Of a stretch of 64,000 nt of DNA, positions 9,150 to 17,609 are shown piece after piece; the first letter of the stretch is position 1, and the number at the start of each line of letters is the position of its first letter. The DNA is from Roseibium alexandrii DFL-11. Lineage in GTDB: Bacteria; Pseudomonadota; Alphaproteobacteria; Rhizobiales; Stappiaceae. The stretch spans positions 4,258,703 to 4,322,702 of the forward strand of contig NZ_CM011002.1 in the NCBI RefSeq assembly GCF_000158095.2, given 5' to 3'. The notes beneath the pieces are model-generated. The model ran no database searches. It was not told the origin of the DNA and saw nothing but the letters and a program-made list of their open reading frames with translations. A program made the position numbers and the translations under genes.

Positions 9150-9551
9150 ATGTTGAACCGCTTTGCGATGGCTCTGGCCGCTGCGGTCCTGACGATAACA
9201 CCGGCTCTCGCCCAGTCCGGCGGCCCGGCAATCGCCTACACCACAGCCAATTTGAACATGCGCGCTGGGCCCGGAACCAACTATCCGGTGCTGACAACCT
9301 TGCCTCAAGGCGCCGGGGTCACCGTGTTCGGCTGTACGGCCGATTTTCAGTGGTGCGATGCGGCTTTCACCACTGTCAAAGGCTGGGTCTCGGGGAAATA
9401 TCTCAGCTATGGCGTTCAGGGCCGGTATTACGGCCAGCCGATCCCGCGGTCCGGGATTTACGTGGGCGTGCCGCGTTATCAGCAGAACTACCCGGTCTAT
9501 GGGCGTGGTCCGGTAAGGGTTCAGCCCCTGCCCGGCTACCGCCGGTACTAA
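9150..9551 (+). CDS. Secreted SH3-domain protein, copy 1
   Basis: About 133 aa: signal peptide (ending ALAQ), then one bacterial SH3 domain (AYTTANLNMRAGPGTNYPVL, FGCTADFQWCDAAF, KGWVSGKYLSY) and a short Tyr/Pro/Arg-rich tail. The two cysteines in GCTA...WCDA may pair. SH3b domains usually bind cell-wall peptides or protein partners. The ATG at 9150 has GGAG about 10 bases upstream. Paralogue of the gene at 9851, which repeats the same architecture. Confidence 0.85.
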   Translation: MLNRFAMALAAAVLTITPALAQSGGPAIAYTTANLNMRAGPGTNYPVLTTLPQGAGVTVFGCTADFQWCDAAFTTVKGWVSGKYLSYGVQGRYYGQPIPRSGIYVGVPRYQQNYPVYGRGPVRVQPLPGYRRY

Positions 9552-9579
9552 TCCAAAGATCGATACGGCAATGGGAGGT

Positions 9580-9610
9580 GCGCCCGTGTTTTGGCGGGCG
9601 CTTTCGTTTT
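9580..9610 (+). terminator. Rho-independent terminator after SH3 copy 1
   Basis: GCGCCCG (9580-9586) pairs with CGGGCGC (9595-9601) and is followed by TTTCGTTTT. It lies 29 bp past the stop at 9551. The remaining stretch to 9850 is AT-rich, shows no gene and presumably holds the promoter of SH3 copy 2. Confidence 0.7.
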
Positions 9611-9850
9611 GTAGCGGCCGCCATCCTCTCGAACCAAGCCGTTCTTTTGAGCAGTTTCAACGTATATCGGAAGCTATCGTTTCGTTGCTGTCTGTATTAT
9701 ATTTAATTCTTTCGTTAAGTACTTATGTGCTCTTTAGAAAACTGTGCTGGACTTGCAATATGAACTGTAGATGAATGGTTCCGTTGCAATTGGGCCATTT
9801 TGAATCTCCACATCACTGCTGTGTCATTGGTAGTTTTTGGAGAAAATATC

Positions 9851-10381
9851 ATGTTGAAACAAGCAGCATTGGTGATGATGACCGCAGGATTTCTTGCACA
9901 GCCTGCAATGTCCCAGGCAAATGCATCAGTCGCCTACACTACAAGTGGGCTGAATATGCGGGCTGGGCCCGGAACCAGCTATCCGGTCATTACAACCTTG
10001 CCGCAAGGCGCGGCAGTCCAGATTTCAGGATGTACCGCCGGCTATGGCTGGTGTGATGCCAGCTACGGGAACGTGTCCGGATGGGTTTCCGGCAGCTATC
10101 TGGTTTACGGAACGCGGGGCAGCTATTACCGCCAGCCTATCCCAAGCGCGGGCGTTTATATCGGCGTGCCGATCATCAATCGGAACGTGACCATTTACAA
10201 TCGGCCGGTGCGCCCGCGTGTTTATGCGCCGCCGCCCCGCGGCCCGCGTGGTCCGTATTATCAGCCGAGACCGCCGCGTGCTGTTGCGCCTATACTGCCG
10301 GATCGCCCGCCGCGGGCCCAGGTCAGACCGCCGCGGCCGCAGCATCCCGTACAGCCGCCACGTGGTCCGAGGCGTTCCTGA
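9851..10381 (+). CDS. Secreted SH3-domain protein, copy 2, with Pro/Arg-rich tail
   Basis: About 176 aa from the ATG at 9851 (GGAG upstream). Signal peptide ending AMSQA, then an SH3b domain nearly parallel to copy 1 (AYTTSGLNMRAGPGTSYPVI, GCTAGYGWCDASY, SGWVSGSYLVYG). The C-terminal ~70 residues are dominated by Pro and Arg (PRPPRAVAP, RPPRAQVRPPRPQHP) and are likely disordered and strongly basic, which would suit binding to anionic envelope polymers. A tandem duplication with divergence of the tail is the simplest explanation. Confidence 0.85.
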   Translation: MLKQAALVMMTAGFLAQPAMSQANASVAYTTSGLNMRAGPGTSYPVITTLPQGAAVQISGCTAGYGWCDASYGNVSGWVSGSYLVYGTRGSYYRQPIPSAGVYIGVPIINRNVTIYNRPVRPRVYAPPPRGPRGPYYQPRPPRAVAPILPDRPPRAQVRPPRPQHPVQPPRGPRRS

Positions 10382-10388
10382 CAAGGCC

Positions 10389-10928
10389 CTACTGAGTTGG
10401 AGCCGGAGCCGCCAGAACCAGCGACCAGAACACCTTGTGCTTGGCATTGGCAGAATAGGCTGTTGCGATGCCAAGCCGGGTGGCGGACTTTGCAAGAAGA
10501 ACTTCGTTGTGTTTGGCAGACTCCCGCCATCCGGAAAAGGCTTCTGCAAAGGTGCGATAACCGGCACTGACATTTTCAGAAGCGGCGGTTTTGGGCTCGC
10601 CGATTGCTGCCATGCGGGTTTCCAGTTGCAGATTGGACGCAAGCGATGCCTGAACTGTTCCGGCGGATGCCATGGCGTTGGCTTGGGTCTGTGCGATGGA
10701 GGTCAATCGCGGGTCGGGTGTGACGGCCGCCAAGCCATTGTTGATCCGGTATTGCGAGATCATTTGCGCCGCTGTCGCCTGATCGACCTGACCGTCCGTT
10801 TTTGCCAGATCCTGATAGAACGGTGGCGTTTGCAGGCGATCGCCCATGCAGGCGGACAGTCCCAAGGCGGCGAGCCCAATGGGGATCAACAAAAATCTGG
10901 AAAGGGATCGCCGGGCTGTCGCACGCAT
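10389..10928 (-). CDS. CAP-domain (SCP/PR1-like) lipoprotein
   Basis: About 179 aa from the ATG at 10928. The N-terminus is basic then hydrophobic with lipobox LSAC. The body is CAP-like: ISQYRINNGLAAVTPDPRLTSIAQTQANAMAS, then ASENVSAGYRTFAEAFSGWRESAKHNEVLLAKSATRLGIA. The typical CAP histidine of the first helix region is not obvious, although SAKHNEVLL matches the second conserved His segment. Predicted surface or periplasmic lipoprotein of unknown activity. Convergent with SH3 copy 2, 7 bp apart. Confidence 0.8.
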   Translation of the reverse strand: MRATARRSLSRFLLIPIGLAALGLSACMGDRLQTPPFYQDLAKTDGQVDQATAAQMISQYRINNGLAAVTPDPRLTSIAQTQANAMASAGTVQASLASNLQLETRMAAIGEPKTAASENVSAGYRTFAEAFSGWRESAKHNEVLLAKSATRLGIATAYSANAKHKVFWSLVLAAPAPTQ

Positions 10929-11078
10929 GTTCAATAAGCGCCTGTATCTGGAGTGCATCGTGATTCGATGCAGGAACTGTGTCGGCGAATAGCAGCAGAA
11001 TTGGGACTGGTTCCACAAGCCATGTGATGAATGCTGAGATTGCTGCCCACAGATGGGGGAAGTCTGACGGTGCCGGCC

Positions 11079-11111
11079 AAATAAAAAAGCCAGCCCGAAT
11101 GTAGGGCTGGC
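11079..11111 (-). terminator. Rho-independent terminator of ccr
   Basis: Perfect 8-bp stem, GCCAGCCC (11089-11096) with GGGCTGGC (11104-11111), 7-base loop. On the minus strand it is followed by TTTTTTATTT. It lies 42 bp past the ccr stop codon. Confidence 0.85.
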
Positions 11112-11152
11112 AGGCTGCATCAGGCTCTAAGCCTTCGGGGAGAAAGGTTGAT

Positions 11153-12448
11153 CTAGCGCTTTCCCGCTTCAATCACGTCTTCAAGGGTCCGCAAACCTGT
11201 GGCCGGTGCACAGACAAGGACGGACATGTTTCCGGGTGCGTGTTGGTTCTTCCACATCTTGGTGTGCGCTTGCGGGATCTGATCCCATGGGAACACTTCG
11301 GACATGTACGGGTCGATCCGGCGCTCGATCATGAGCTTGTTGGCGGCCGATGCCTGCTGCAGATGCGCAAAGTGCGAGCCTTGCAGGCGCTTTTGGTGCA
11401 TCCACATGTAGCGGACGTCAAACGTGCAGTTAAAGCCAGACGTGCCGGCACAGATCACGACCATGCCGCCTTTTTTACAGACGAACGTCGAGACTGGGAA
11501 CGTAGCTTCGCCCGGGTGCTCAAAGACGATATCGACGTTGTTGCCCTTGCCGGTGATGTCCCAGATCGCTTTGCCAAACTTGCGCACTTCCTTGAACCAG
11601 TCAGCATATTCCGGTGAGCCGACCTTCGGCAGCTGGCCCCAGCAATTGAAGTCCTTGCGGTTCAAGACGCCCTTTGCGCCCAGATCCATAACGAAGTCAC
11701 GCTTGTCTTCATCGGAGATGACACCAATGGCGTTGGCGCCGGCTGCCGTGATCAGCTGGATCGCATAGGACCCAAGACCGCCGGATGCGCCCCAAACCAG
11801 GACGTTCTGGCCTGGCTTCAGTTCATGCGGGTGGTGACCGAAGAGCATGCGGTAGGCGGTCGCGAGGGTCAGCGTGTAACAGGCGCTTTCTTCCCAAGTC
11901 TGGTGCTTTGGACGCGGCATCAGCTGCTGCGCCTGAACCCGGGTGAACTGGGAGAAGGACCCGTCCGGGGTCTCGTAGCCCCAGATGCGCTGGGAATTGG
12001 AGTACATCGGGTCGCCGCCGTTGCAATCCTCGTCGTCGCCGTCGTCCTGGTTACAGTGGATGACGACCTCATCGCCGACTTTCCAGCGTTTTACCTTGTC
12101 ACCGACGGCCCAAACGATCCCGGATGCATCCGAACCTGCAATGTGGAACGGGGCGCCGTGGCCGTCGAACGGGCTGATCGGCTCGCCAAGGCCGGCCCAG
12201 ATGCCGTTGTAGTTGACACCGGCGGCCATCACGAGAACCAGAACCTCATGGCTGTCCAGTTCCCAGGTCGGCACGACCTCAAGCTTCATCGCGTCTTCCG
12301 GAGCGCCGTGACGTTCCCGGCGGATCGCCCACGCATACATGTTTTTAGGAACGTGACCGAGCGGCGGGATTTCGCCGATTTCGTAGAGATCTTTCAACGG
12401 AGCGTCTCCCCGCGTTTGGTTGTCATTGGCTTGCGCTGTTGCTGTCAC
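11153..12448 (-). CDS. ccrA: Crotonyl-CoA carboxylase/reductase
   Basis: About 431 aa MDR-family enzyme that reductively carboxylates crotonyl-CoA with NADPH and CO2 to (2S)-ethylmalonyl-CoA, the key step of the ethylmalonyl-CoA pathway. Distinctive features: long insertion HCNQDDGDDEDCNGGDPM, NADPH motif VLVWGASGGLGSYAIQL, the EHPGEATFPVSTFVCKKGG segment and SHFAHLQQASAANKLM. Start is the GTG at 12448, preceded by GGAGGGGAGA. The frame is open to 12532 but that extension is not family-like. Transcribed away from ecm across a 285-bp gap. A rho-independent terminator follows. Confidence 0.95.
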   Translation of the reverse strand: MTATAQANDNQTRGDAPLKDLYEIGEIPPLGHVPKNMYAWAIRRERHGAPEDAMKLEVVPTWELDSHEVLVLVMAAGVNYNGIWAGLGEPISPFDGHGAPFHIAGSDASGIVWAVGDKVKRWKVGDEVVIHCNQDDGDDEDCNGGDPMYSNSQRIWGYETPDGSFSQFTRVQAQQLMPRPKHQTWEESACYTLTLATAYRMLFGHHPHELKPGQNVLVWGASGGLGSYAIQLITAAGANAIGVISDEDKRDFVMDLGAKGVLNRKDFNCWGQLPKVGSPEYADWFKEVRKFGKAIWDITGKGNNVDIVFEHPGEATFPVSTFVCKKGGMVVICAGTSGFNCTFDVRYMWMHQKRLQGSHFAHLQQASAANKLMIERRIDPYMSEVFPWDQIPQAHTKMWKNQHAPGNMSVLVCAPATGLRTLEDVIEAGKR

Positions 12449-12482
12449 TCTCCCCTCCCAGGGCTGTCTTTGGCGCGATTTT

Positions 12483-12612
12483 CTTTCGCATATGCAAAAG
12501 GCTCTGTCGGGGCAAAACCCCAATTTGCGCAACTATTGTTCAAAAATGGATACGTATCTATACGACTATTGCTTAACTTGCGTTTTTTGGCCAGTCGTAT
12601 TTTGCATTGCAA
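12483..12612. promoter_or_regulatory. Divergent ccr-ecm control region with three TTGC/GCAA inverted repeats
   Basis: The 285-bp gap between the divergent starts holds three related dyads: CTTTCGCATATGCAAAAG (12483-12500, one mismatched pair), TTGCGCAA (12525-12532, perfect) and TTGCATTGCAA (12602-12612, perfect 5-bp arms). They resemble the TTTGCAAA-type sites described for ScfR/RamB/PccR regulators of acyl-CoA metabolism genes. That regulator link is inference; the dyads are seen directly. Confidence 0.5.
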
Positions 12613-12733
12613 GAGAAGGGTTTCGCGCGTGCGCAAACTCCGGCACACTGTTGGTCTTGGGAAATGGACCGGTAAATCAGGTGCTACAGGGAAAAGAAGA
12701 CTGGCAAAATAAGGCCTTAGGAGGAGAAGCGGC

Positions 12734-14731
12734 ATGAGCGCAGCAGGCGATGGCAAGGTAGAGCGGGACCGTCCTTGGATCTTCCGCACCTATGCGGGGC
12801 ATTCCACAGCCGCCGAATCCAACAAGTTGTACCGGGGCAATTTGGCCAAGGGGCAGACCGGACTGTCCGTGGCTTTCGATTTACCCACACAAACCGGCTA
12901 TGATCCGGATGATCTTTTGGCGCGCGGTGAAGTTGGCAAGGTCGGTGTGCCGGTTGCCCATCTCGGCGATATGCGGACACTCTTTCACGAGATCCCGCTG
13001 GAGCGCATGAACACGTCCATGACGATCAACGCGACCGCGCCGTGGCTTTTGTCGCTTTATATAGCCGCGGCGGATGAGCAGGGCGCAGACCGCAAGCTTC
13101 TCTCCGGCACAACACAGAACGACATCATCAAGGAATACCTGTCCCGCGGTACTTATGTGTTCCCGCCGGCGCCGTCGCTCAGTCTGACGACGGATGTCAT
13201 TTCGTGGACCTATTCCAACATGCCGAAGTGGAACCCGATGAATGTCTGCTCCTACCATTTGCAGGAAGCAGGCGCGACACCGGTCCAGGAATTGTCCTTC
13301 GCGCTGGCAACGGCCGTTGCGATTTTGGACAGCATGAAGGCCAGCGGAGCGATCCCTGAGGAAGATTTTCCAAAGGCGGTTGGCCGGATTTCGTTTTTCG
13401 TGAATGCAGGCATGCGCTTTGTCACTGAGATGTGCAAAATGCGCGCCTTTACAGAGCTTTGGGACGAGATTTGCCGCGAGCGCTACGGCGTGGAAGATGA
13501 GCGCTACCGCCGGTTCCGTTATGGCGTTCAGGTCAATTCGCTCGGCCTGACGGAGCCGCAACCGGAAAACAACGTCTACCGGATTCTTGTTGAAATGCTG
13601 GCCGTGGTTCTGTCCAAGAACGCGCGCGCGCGTGCAGTTCAGTTGCCGGCCTGGAACGAGGCGCTGGGCCTGCCGCGTCCTTTCGACCAGCAATGGTCGC
13701 TCAGAATGCAACAGATTCTCGCCTATGAGACCGACCTCCTGGAGTATGCGGACATCTTCGACGGGTCTGCGGAAATTACCCGCAAAGTGGAAGACCTGAA
13801 AGACGAAGCCCGTGAGGAACTCGCGCGCATTGACGCGATGGGCGGGGCGGTTGCAGCTGTTGAATCCAGCTACATGAAGCGCAAGCTTGTCGAGGCCAAT
13901 TCGGCGCGCCTTGCCGGGATCGAAAGCGGTGATCAGGTGGTCGTGGGTGTCAACAAGTGGACTGAGACCGAGCCATCGCCACTGGCCGCTGGCGAAGACG
14001 GCGGCATTCTGACAGTGCCCGAGCATGTCGAGGGCGAGGCCATCGAGAAGGTCAAGGCTTGGCGTGAGGCGCGGGATCAGGCAGCTGTTGATGCGGCCAT
14101 TTCCGAACTGCGCGCGGCAGCACAGGAAGGGCGGAACATCATGGAACCGTCCATTGCTGCGGCTAAAGCTGGTGTCACCACCGGTGAATGGGGCCGCACC
14201 TTGCGGGAGGTCTTTGGTGAATACCGGGCTCCAACAGGCGTTGGGCAATCCGTTAGCGACGATGCCGGTGATCTGGCCGCAGTGCGGGCGGATGTGGAAG
14301 CTGCATCAGAAAAACTCGGCCGGCGTCTCAAGTTCCTCGTCGGTAAGCCGGGGCTGGACGGGCATTCCAACGGGGCGGAGCAGATTGCCGTGCGGGCGCG
14401 GGATTGCGGCATGGAAGTCGTTTACGAGGGCATTCGCCTGACCCCGGCCCAGATCGTCAATGCGGCGGTCGAAGAAGACGTTCACGTGATCGGCCTGTCC
14501 ATTCTCTCCGGATCCCATTTGGCGCTGGTGCGTGATGTCATGGATCTTTTGAGAATTTCGGGCGCGGATGACATTCCTGTTGTCGTCGGCGGTATCATCC
14601 CGGATGAAGATGCTGCGCAGCTGAAAGCGATGGGAATTGCTGCGGTCTATACGCCCAAGGACTTCCAGCTGACCGACATCATGGCCGATGTCGTCAAGAT
14701 CGTTGGCGGTTCGGCTGAAAAGGCCGCGTGA
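12734..14731 (+). CDS. ecm: (2R)-ethylmalonyl-CoA mutase (MeaA family), B12-dependent
   Basis: 665 aa acyl-CoA mutase that isomerises ethylmalonyl-CoA to methylsuccinyl-CoA. The N-terminal TIM barrel includes RPWIFRTYAGHSTAAESN, GLSVAFDLPTQTGYDPD and MNTSMTINATAPWLLSLY. The C-terminal cobalamin domain (about 535-660) has the lower-ligand motif GLDGHSNG (D-x-H-x-x-G), LSILSGSH and VVVGGIIPD. The shorter length and RTYAGHST start separate it from methylmalonyl-CoA mutase (about 720 aa). ATG 12734 has AGGAGAAG upstream. Functionally paired with the divergent ccr. Confidence 0.95.
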   Translation: MSAAGDGKVERDRPWIFRTYAGHSTAAESNKLYRGNLAKGQTGLSVAFDLPTQTGYDPDDLLARGEVGKVGVPVAHLGDMRTLFHEIPLERMNTSMTINATAPWLLSLYIAAADEQGADRKLLSGTTQNDIIKEYLSRGTYVFPPAPSLSLTTDVISWTYSNMPKWNPMNVCSYHLQEAGATPVQELSFALATAVAILDSMKASGAIPEEDFPKAVGRISFFVNAGMRFVTEMCKMRAFTELWDEICRERYGVEDERYRRFRYGVQVNSLGLTEPQPENNVYRILVEMLAVVLSKNARARAVQLPAWNEALGLPRPFDQQWSLRMQQILAYETDLLEYADIFDGSAEITRKVEDLKDEAREELARIDAMGGAVAAVESSYMKRKLVEANSARLAGIESGDQVVVGVNKWTETEPSPLAAGEDGGILTVPEHVEGEAIEKVKAWREARDQAAVDAAISELRAAAQEGRNIMEPSIAAAKAGVTTGEWGRTLREVFGEYRAPTGVGQSVSDDAGDLAAVRADVEAASEKLGRRLKFLVGKPGLDGHSNGAEQIAVRARDCGMEVVYEGIRLTPAQIVNAAVEEDVHVIGLSILSGSHLALVRDVMDLLRISGADDIPVVVGGIIPDEDAAQLKAMGIAAVYTPKDFQLTDIMADVVKIVGGSAEKAA

Positions 14732-14868
14732 GTTTATTCCACACAACGCCAGTTTTGCTCCTTTTGGAACAGTAGGTTAACTTAGCGTAAACAATTGTTA
14801 ATGGTTCGAGGTAATACTCTTGGGAATCCGCCAGAAGGCGGTTAATCTGTGAAGGCCAGGAGGCCGAA

Positions 14869-15249
14869 ATGGCGACGACGATTGAAAGGCCCATCGCGGC
14901 CCAGGTCGTGGCGCATGCGACAGAGTATCCCGCGGACCGGGACGGTGATGGCACCGGATATGGCCGCAAAAAACAGCGTACCGCAGAGCGCCAGGATCAA
15001 GATACCGGTTCCTCGAATGAAGACCCGGCCGTTCTCATTGACGATCATCACACTGTAGATCATACCCTCGACGGGATTGCTGCCTATAAGGCTGCAGCTC
15101 TTGAAGTTCTTGAGCCTGGCGTGGATCACGGACCTGTTCATCCGTTGCCCGGACCGGTCGACAAAGTGCCGCCGCAGAACGTCAGGCATGCCTATGAAGA
15201 CCACCCGGACGGTGAAGAGCCACCGCACGCAGTAAATGTCGCGACTTGA
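14869..15249 (+). CDS. Hypothetical hydrophilic protein
   Basis: 126 aa, no signal peptide or membrane segment. Rich in Asp, His, Glu and Pro (LIDDHHTVDHTLDG, DHGPVHPLPGPVDKVPP, EDHPDGEEPPHAVNVAT), probably largely disordered. No family recognised. The ATG is preceded by CCAGGAGGCC, an excellent ribosome binding site, which supports this strand over an antisense frame at the same place. The leader carries a small CCGCC-AGAA-GGCGG hairpin at 14828-14841 and a palindrome AACAATTGTT at 14790-14799. Confidence 0.6.
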   Translation: MATTIERPIAAQVVAHATEYPADRDGDGTGYGRKKQRTAERQDQDTGSSNEDPAVLIDDHHTVDHTLDGIAAYKAAALEVLEPGVDHGPVHPLPGPVDKVPPQNVRHAYEDHPDGEEPPHAVNVAT

Positions 15250-15403
15250 GCCGCGTGAGGCTTAGTCAATCGGGTGCAATCAGGGCTGTTTTTCCTTGAA
15301 ATCCGCCGGGAAACGCCTCATACCGCGCGGCGTAGGTGATCCTACGTATCTTTGAGCGTGCCGGTTGGCTCGCAAAAATCAGATCAAGCAGGGGCGACCA
15401 GAG

Positions 15404-16399
15404 GTGATCGAAACAATTCTTGGATTGGCGGCGCAGAACCTTTTGTCGCCTATCATCTTGTTTTTCGCGCTTGGTTTGGGAGCGGCTTTTGTCCGCTCCG
15501 ACCTGACGATCCCGGAAGCGGCCGCCAAATCCCTGTCGATCTATTTGCTCTTTGCCATTGGCTTCAAGGGCGGGGTGAGCGTGAGTGCGCACGGTATTGA
15601 TACGACCCTGATCCTGTCTCTGATCGCTGGACTGATCCTGTCCTTTGCGCTGCCGTTCCTGGCGTTCGCTCTTCTGCGTGGAATGACACGGTTAAGCACG
15701 GTGGATGCAGCTGCTGTCGCCGGCCACTACGGCTCAATCTCGATTGTGACCTTCGTTGCGGCAACCTCTGTCCTGCAAAGCCAAGGGATTGCCAGCGAAG
15801 GCTATTTGGTGGCTGTGGCCGCTGTGATGGAAGCGCCGGCTATTCTGTCCGCGCTTTGGATCGTTGCACGGTTCTCCTCCAGCGCGGAAGCCAAGGAGCG
15901 TGAACAGGATACGCAAGGCCTGTGGCGTGAGATCTTGCTCAATGGTTCGATTGTGCTGTTGGTCGGTTCGTTCCTGATCGGGTTCCTGACCGGCGAAGAC
16001 GGTCTCAAGGAAATCGAGAGTTTCATTGTCTCGCCGTTCAAAGGCGTGCTCTGCCTGTTCCTCCTCGACATGGGGCTGGTTGCGGGCCGCGGATTGCGGG
16101 CCAGCGCTCACCAGCTGCGTCCAGGCTTGATCAGCTTCGGCATCCTGATGCCGGTGCTGGGATCGGCTGCCGGATTGATCGCTGCCAGCCTGATCGGTCT
16201 GTCGACCGGCGGGGCGGTTCTTTTGATGACCTTGAGCGCGTCAGCTTCCTATATCGCGGTGCCTGCGGCCATGCGTGTGGCCTTGCCTGAGGCCAATCCG
16301 TCGATTTATCTCACCATGTCGCTTGGAATAACCTTTCCATTCAATCTGACACTTGGCATACCGCTGTACTTAAGTGTCGCGCAGGCAGTGGGGGGATAA
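15404..16399 (+). CDS. sbtA: SbtA-type sodium-dependent bicarbonate permease
   Basis: About 331 aa integral membrane protein with two homologous halves and about 10 membrane helices. Family-like blocks: LLSPIILFFALGLGAAFVRSDLTIPE at the start, IYLLFAIGFKGGV, VAGHYGSISIVTF, LLDMGLVAGRG and SASASYIAVPAAMR. SbtA proteins import bicarbonate with Na+ in cyanobacteria and also occur in heterotrophs. Start placed at GTG 15404 with AGGGG nine bases upstream; a TTG at 15365 would add a charged extension. The next gene, a PII-like protein, starts 3 bp after the stop, matching the sbtA-sbtB arrangement. Confidence 0.85.
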   Translation: MIETILGLAAQNLLSPIILFFALGLGAAFVRSDLTIPEAAAKSLSIYLLFAIGFKGGVSVSAHGIDTTLILSLIAGLILSFALPFLAFALLRGMTRLSTVDAAAVAGHYGSISIVTFVAATSVLQSQGIASEGYLVAVAAVMEAPAILSALWIVARFSSSAEAKEREQDTQGLWREILLNGSIVLLVGSFLIGFLTGEDGLKEIESFIVSPFKGVLCLFLLDMGLVAGRGLRASAHQLRPGLISFGILMPVLGSAAGLIAASLIGLSTGGAVLLMTLSASASYIAVPAAMRVALPEANPSIYLTMSLGITFPFNLTLGIPLYLSVAQAVGG

Positions 16400-16402
16400 G
16401 CC

Positions 16403-16714
16403 ATGGAAATGAAACAGGCCAAGCGGGTCGAAATCACGATCGAAGCACCGATGGAAACGCGTTTGACGGATGCGCTCGACCGCGCAGGGGTCACCGGCTA
16501 TACGATTTTGCCGGTACTCGGGGGCAGTGGCCGGTCTGGCCGGTGGAGCCGCGAGGGGCAGGTGTCCCGTGCCGGCGGCATGGTCTCGATTATTTGCATC
16601 ATCCGTCCGGAACGTCTGGATGAGCTTCTGGAAGCTGCATTTGGCGTGGTTGAACGGCATATCGGCGTAGTCTGCGTGTCCGATTGCCAGGTTCTGCGCG
16701 CCGAGCGCTTCTAA
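16403..16714 (+). CDS. sbtB: PII-like (SbtB-type) regulatory protein
   Basis: 103 aa with the ferredoxin-like PII fold pattern: VEITIEAPMETRLTDALDRAGVTGYTILPVLGGSGRSG, MVSIICIIRPERLDELLEAAFGVVERHIGVVCVSDCQVLR. SbtB proteins bind adenine nucleotides (cAMP, AMP, ADP, ATP) and gate the SbtA permease. The GxGRSG segment corresponds to the T-loop entry. The C-terminal CGPxGC redox loop of cyanobacterial SbtB is absent. It is 3 bp behind the permease gene, so translation is likely coupled. Confidence 0.75.
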   Translation: MEMKQAKRVEITIEAPMETRLTDALDRAGVTGYTILPVLGGSGRSGRWSREGQVSRAGGMVSIICIIRPERLDELLEAAFGVVERHIGVVCVSDCQVLRAERF

Positions 16715-16847
16715 GGCCCCCGCACACCAGACCTTTAGCCACTTTTGCTGAGGGCGTGTACGTACTTCCCCTGATTGGGTGTGCCCGAGTGATCCCGTAA
16801 AACTGTTGAACTGCACTGCGTGCGCCAATGCTCAGGAGATCACGGCG

Positions 16848-17522
16848 ATGGCATTCCCATCCGAATTGCTCAACGGATACAGCCGTTATCTGCACAAGGG
16901 CTTTTTGCGCGACAAGGAAATCCAGGAACATCTCGCGATATACGGACAGACGCCGGAAGTCATGGTGGTGTCCTGCTGCGACAGCCGTGTGACCCCGGAA
17001 GGCATCTTCGGGGCAGGCCCGGGTGAGTTGTTTGTCGTGCGGAACGTTGCCAATCTCGTACCGCCGTTCGAGGCCACCGAAGGCCAGCACGGCACAAGCG
17101 CGGCCATAGAATATGGCGTGACCGGTCTTCACGTGAAGCACATCGTGGTTATGGGCCATTGCAAGTGTGGGGGCATCCAGGCCTTCCGCGAAAGCGCCAA
17201 TCAGGACCACGCGCAGAAGGGCTTCATTGGGCGCTGGATCAAGCTTCTGGAACCTGCAGCGATCTCAATGGCATGTATGCCGGTCGACAAGATCGAAGAT
17301 CCGCAGTTGGCCATGGAATATGCGGGCGTTCGGCAATCGCTGAAGAACCTGATGACCTTTCCATTTGTAAAAGAAGCTGTTGAGGCAGGGGAGTTGAAAC
17401 TGCATGGCGCCTGGTTCGACATCGGGTCTGCCGAGCTCCGGGTGATGGATCCGGTCACAGAGCGTTTTGAAACCGCAGACGGCCCGGAAGCCATGCCGAT
17501 CCCGACGGTCGCCGCTGAATAG
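16848..17522 (+). CDS. Beta-class carbonic anhydrase
   Basis: About 224 aa. Zinc ligands and catalytic dyad are visible as CxDSR (C43, D45, R47 within SCCDSRVTPE), and the second pair in VVMGHCKCGG (His and Cys). Interconverts CO2 and bicarbonate in the cytoplasm. ATG 16848 is chosen because AGGAG lies 10 bases upstream and MAFPSELLNGY is family-like; the frame extends to 16779 without such support. The gap from the PII-like gene is 133 bp, so it may belong to the same transcript or have its own promoter. Confidence 0.93.
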   Translation: MAFPSELLNGYSRYLHKGFLRDKEIQEHLAIYGQTPEVMVVSCCDSRVTPEGIFGAGPGELFVVRNVANLVPPFEATEGQHGTSAAIEYGVTGLHVKHIVVMGHCKCGGIQAFRESANQDHAQKGFIGRWIKLLEPAAISMACMPVDKIEDPQLAMEYAGVRQSLKNLMTFPFVKEAVEAGELKLHGAWFDIGSAELRVMDPVTERFETADGPEAMPIPTVAAE

Positions 17523-17609
17523 TACGGGTTGCTTGATTGGGCCTAGCCGGGTGAGCAGTTTTTTGGCATCAAGCGGTTCAAGTTCTGATACCTGCTCCAA
17601 GGCCATTCC

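Noticed and set aside
12881..14248. 455-codon open frame on the minus strand
   Set aside because: Antisense to ecm, which has full family motifs; the minus frame is His/Arg-rich with no recognisable domain, the usual shadow of a GC-rich gene.
14842..15228. 128-codon minus-strand frame with a hydrophobic segment
   Set aside because: The plus-strand gene at 14869 has a near-ideal ribosome binding site (AGGAGG); the minus frame has none. Not excluded with certainty.
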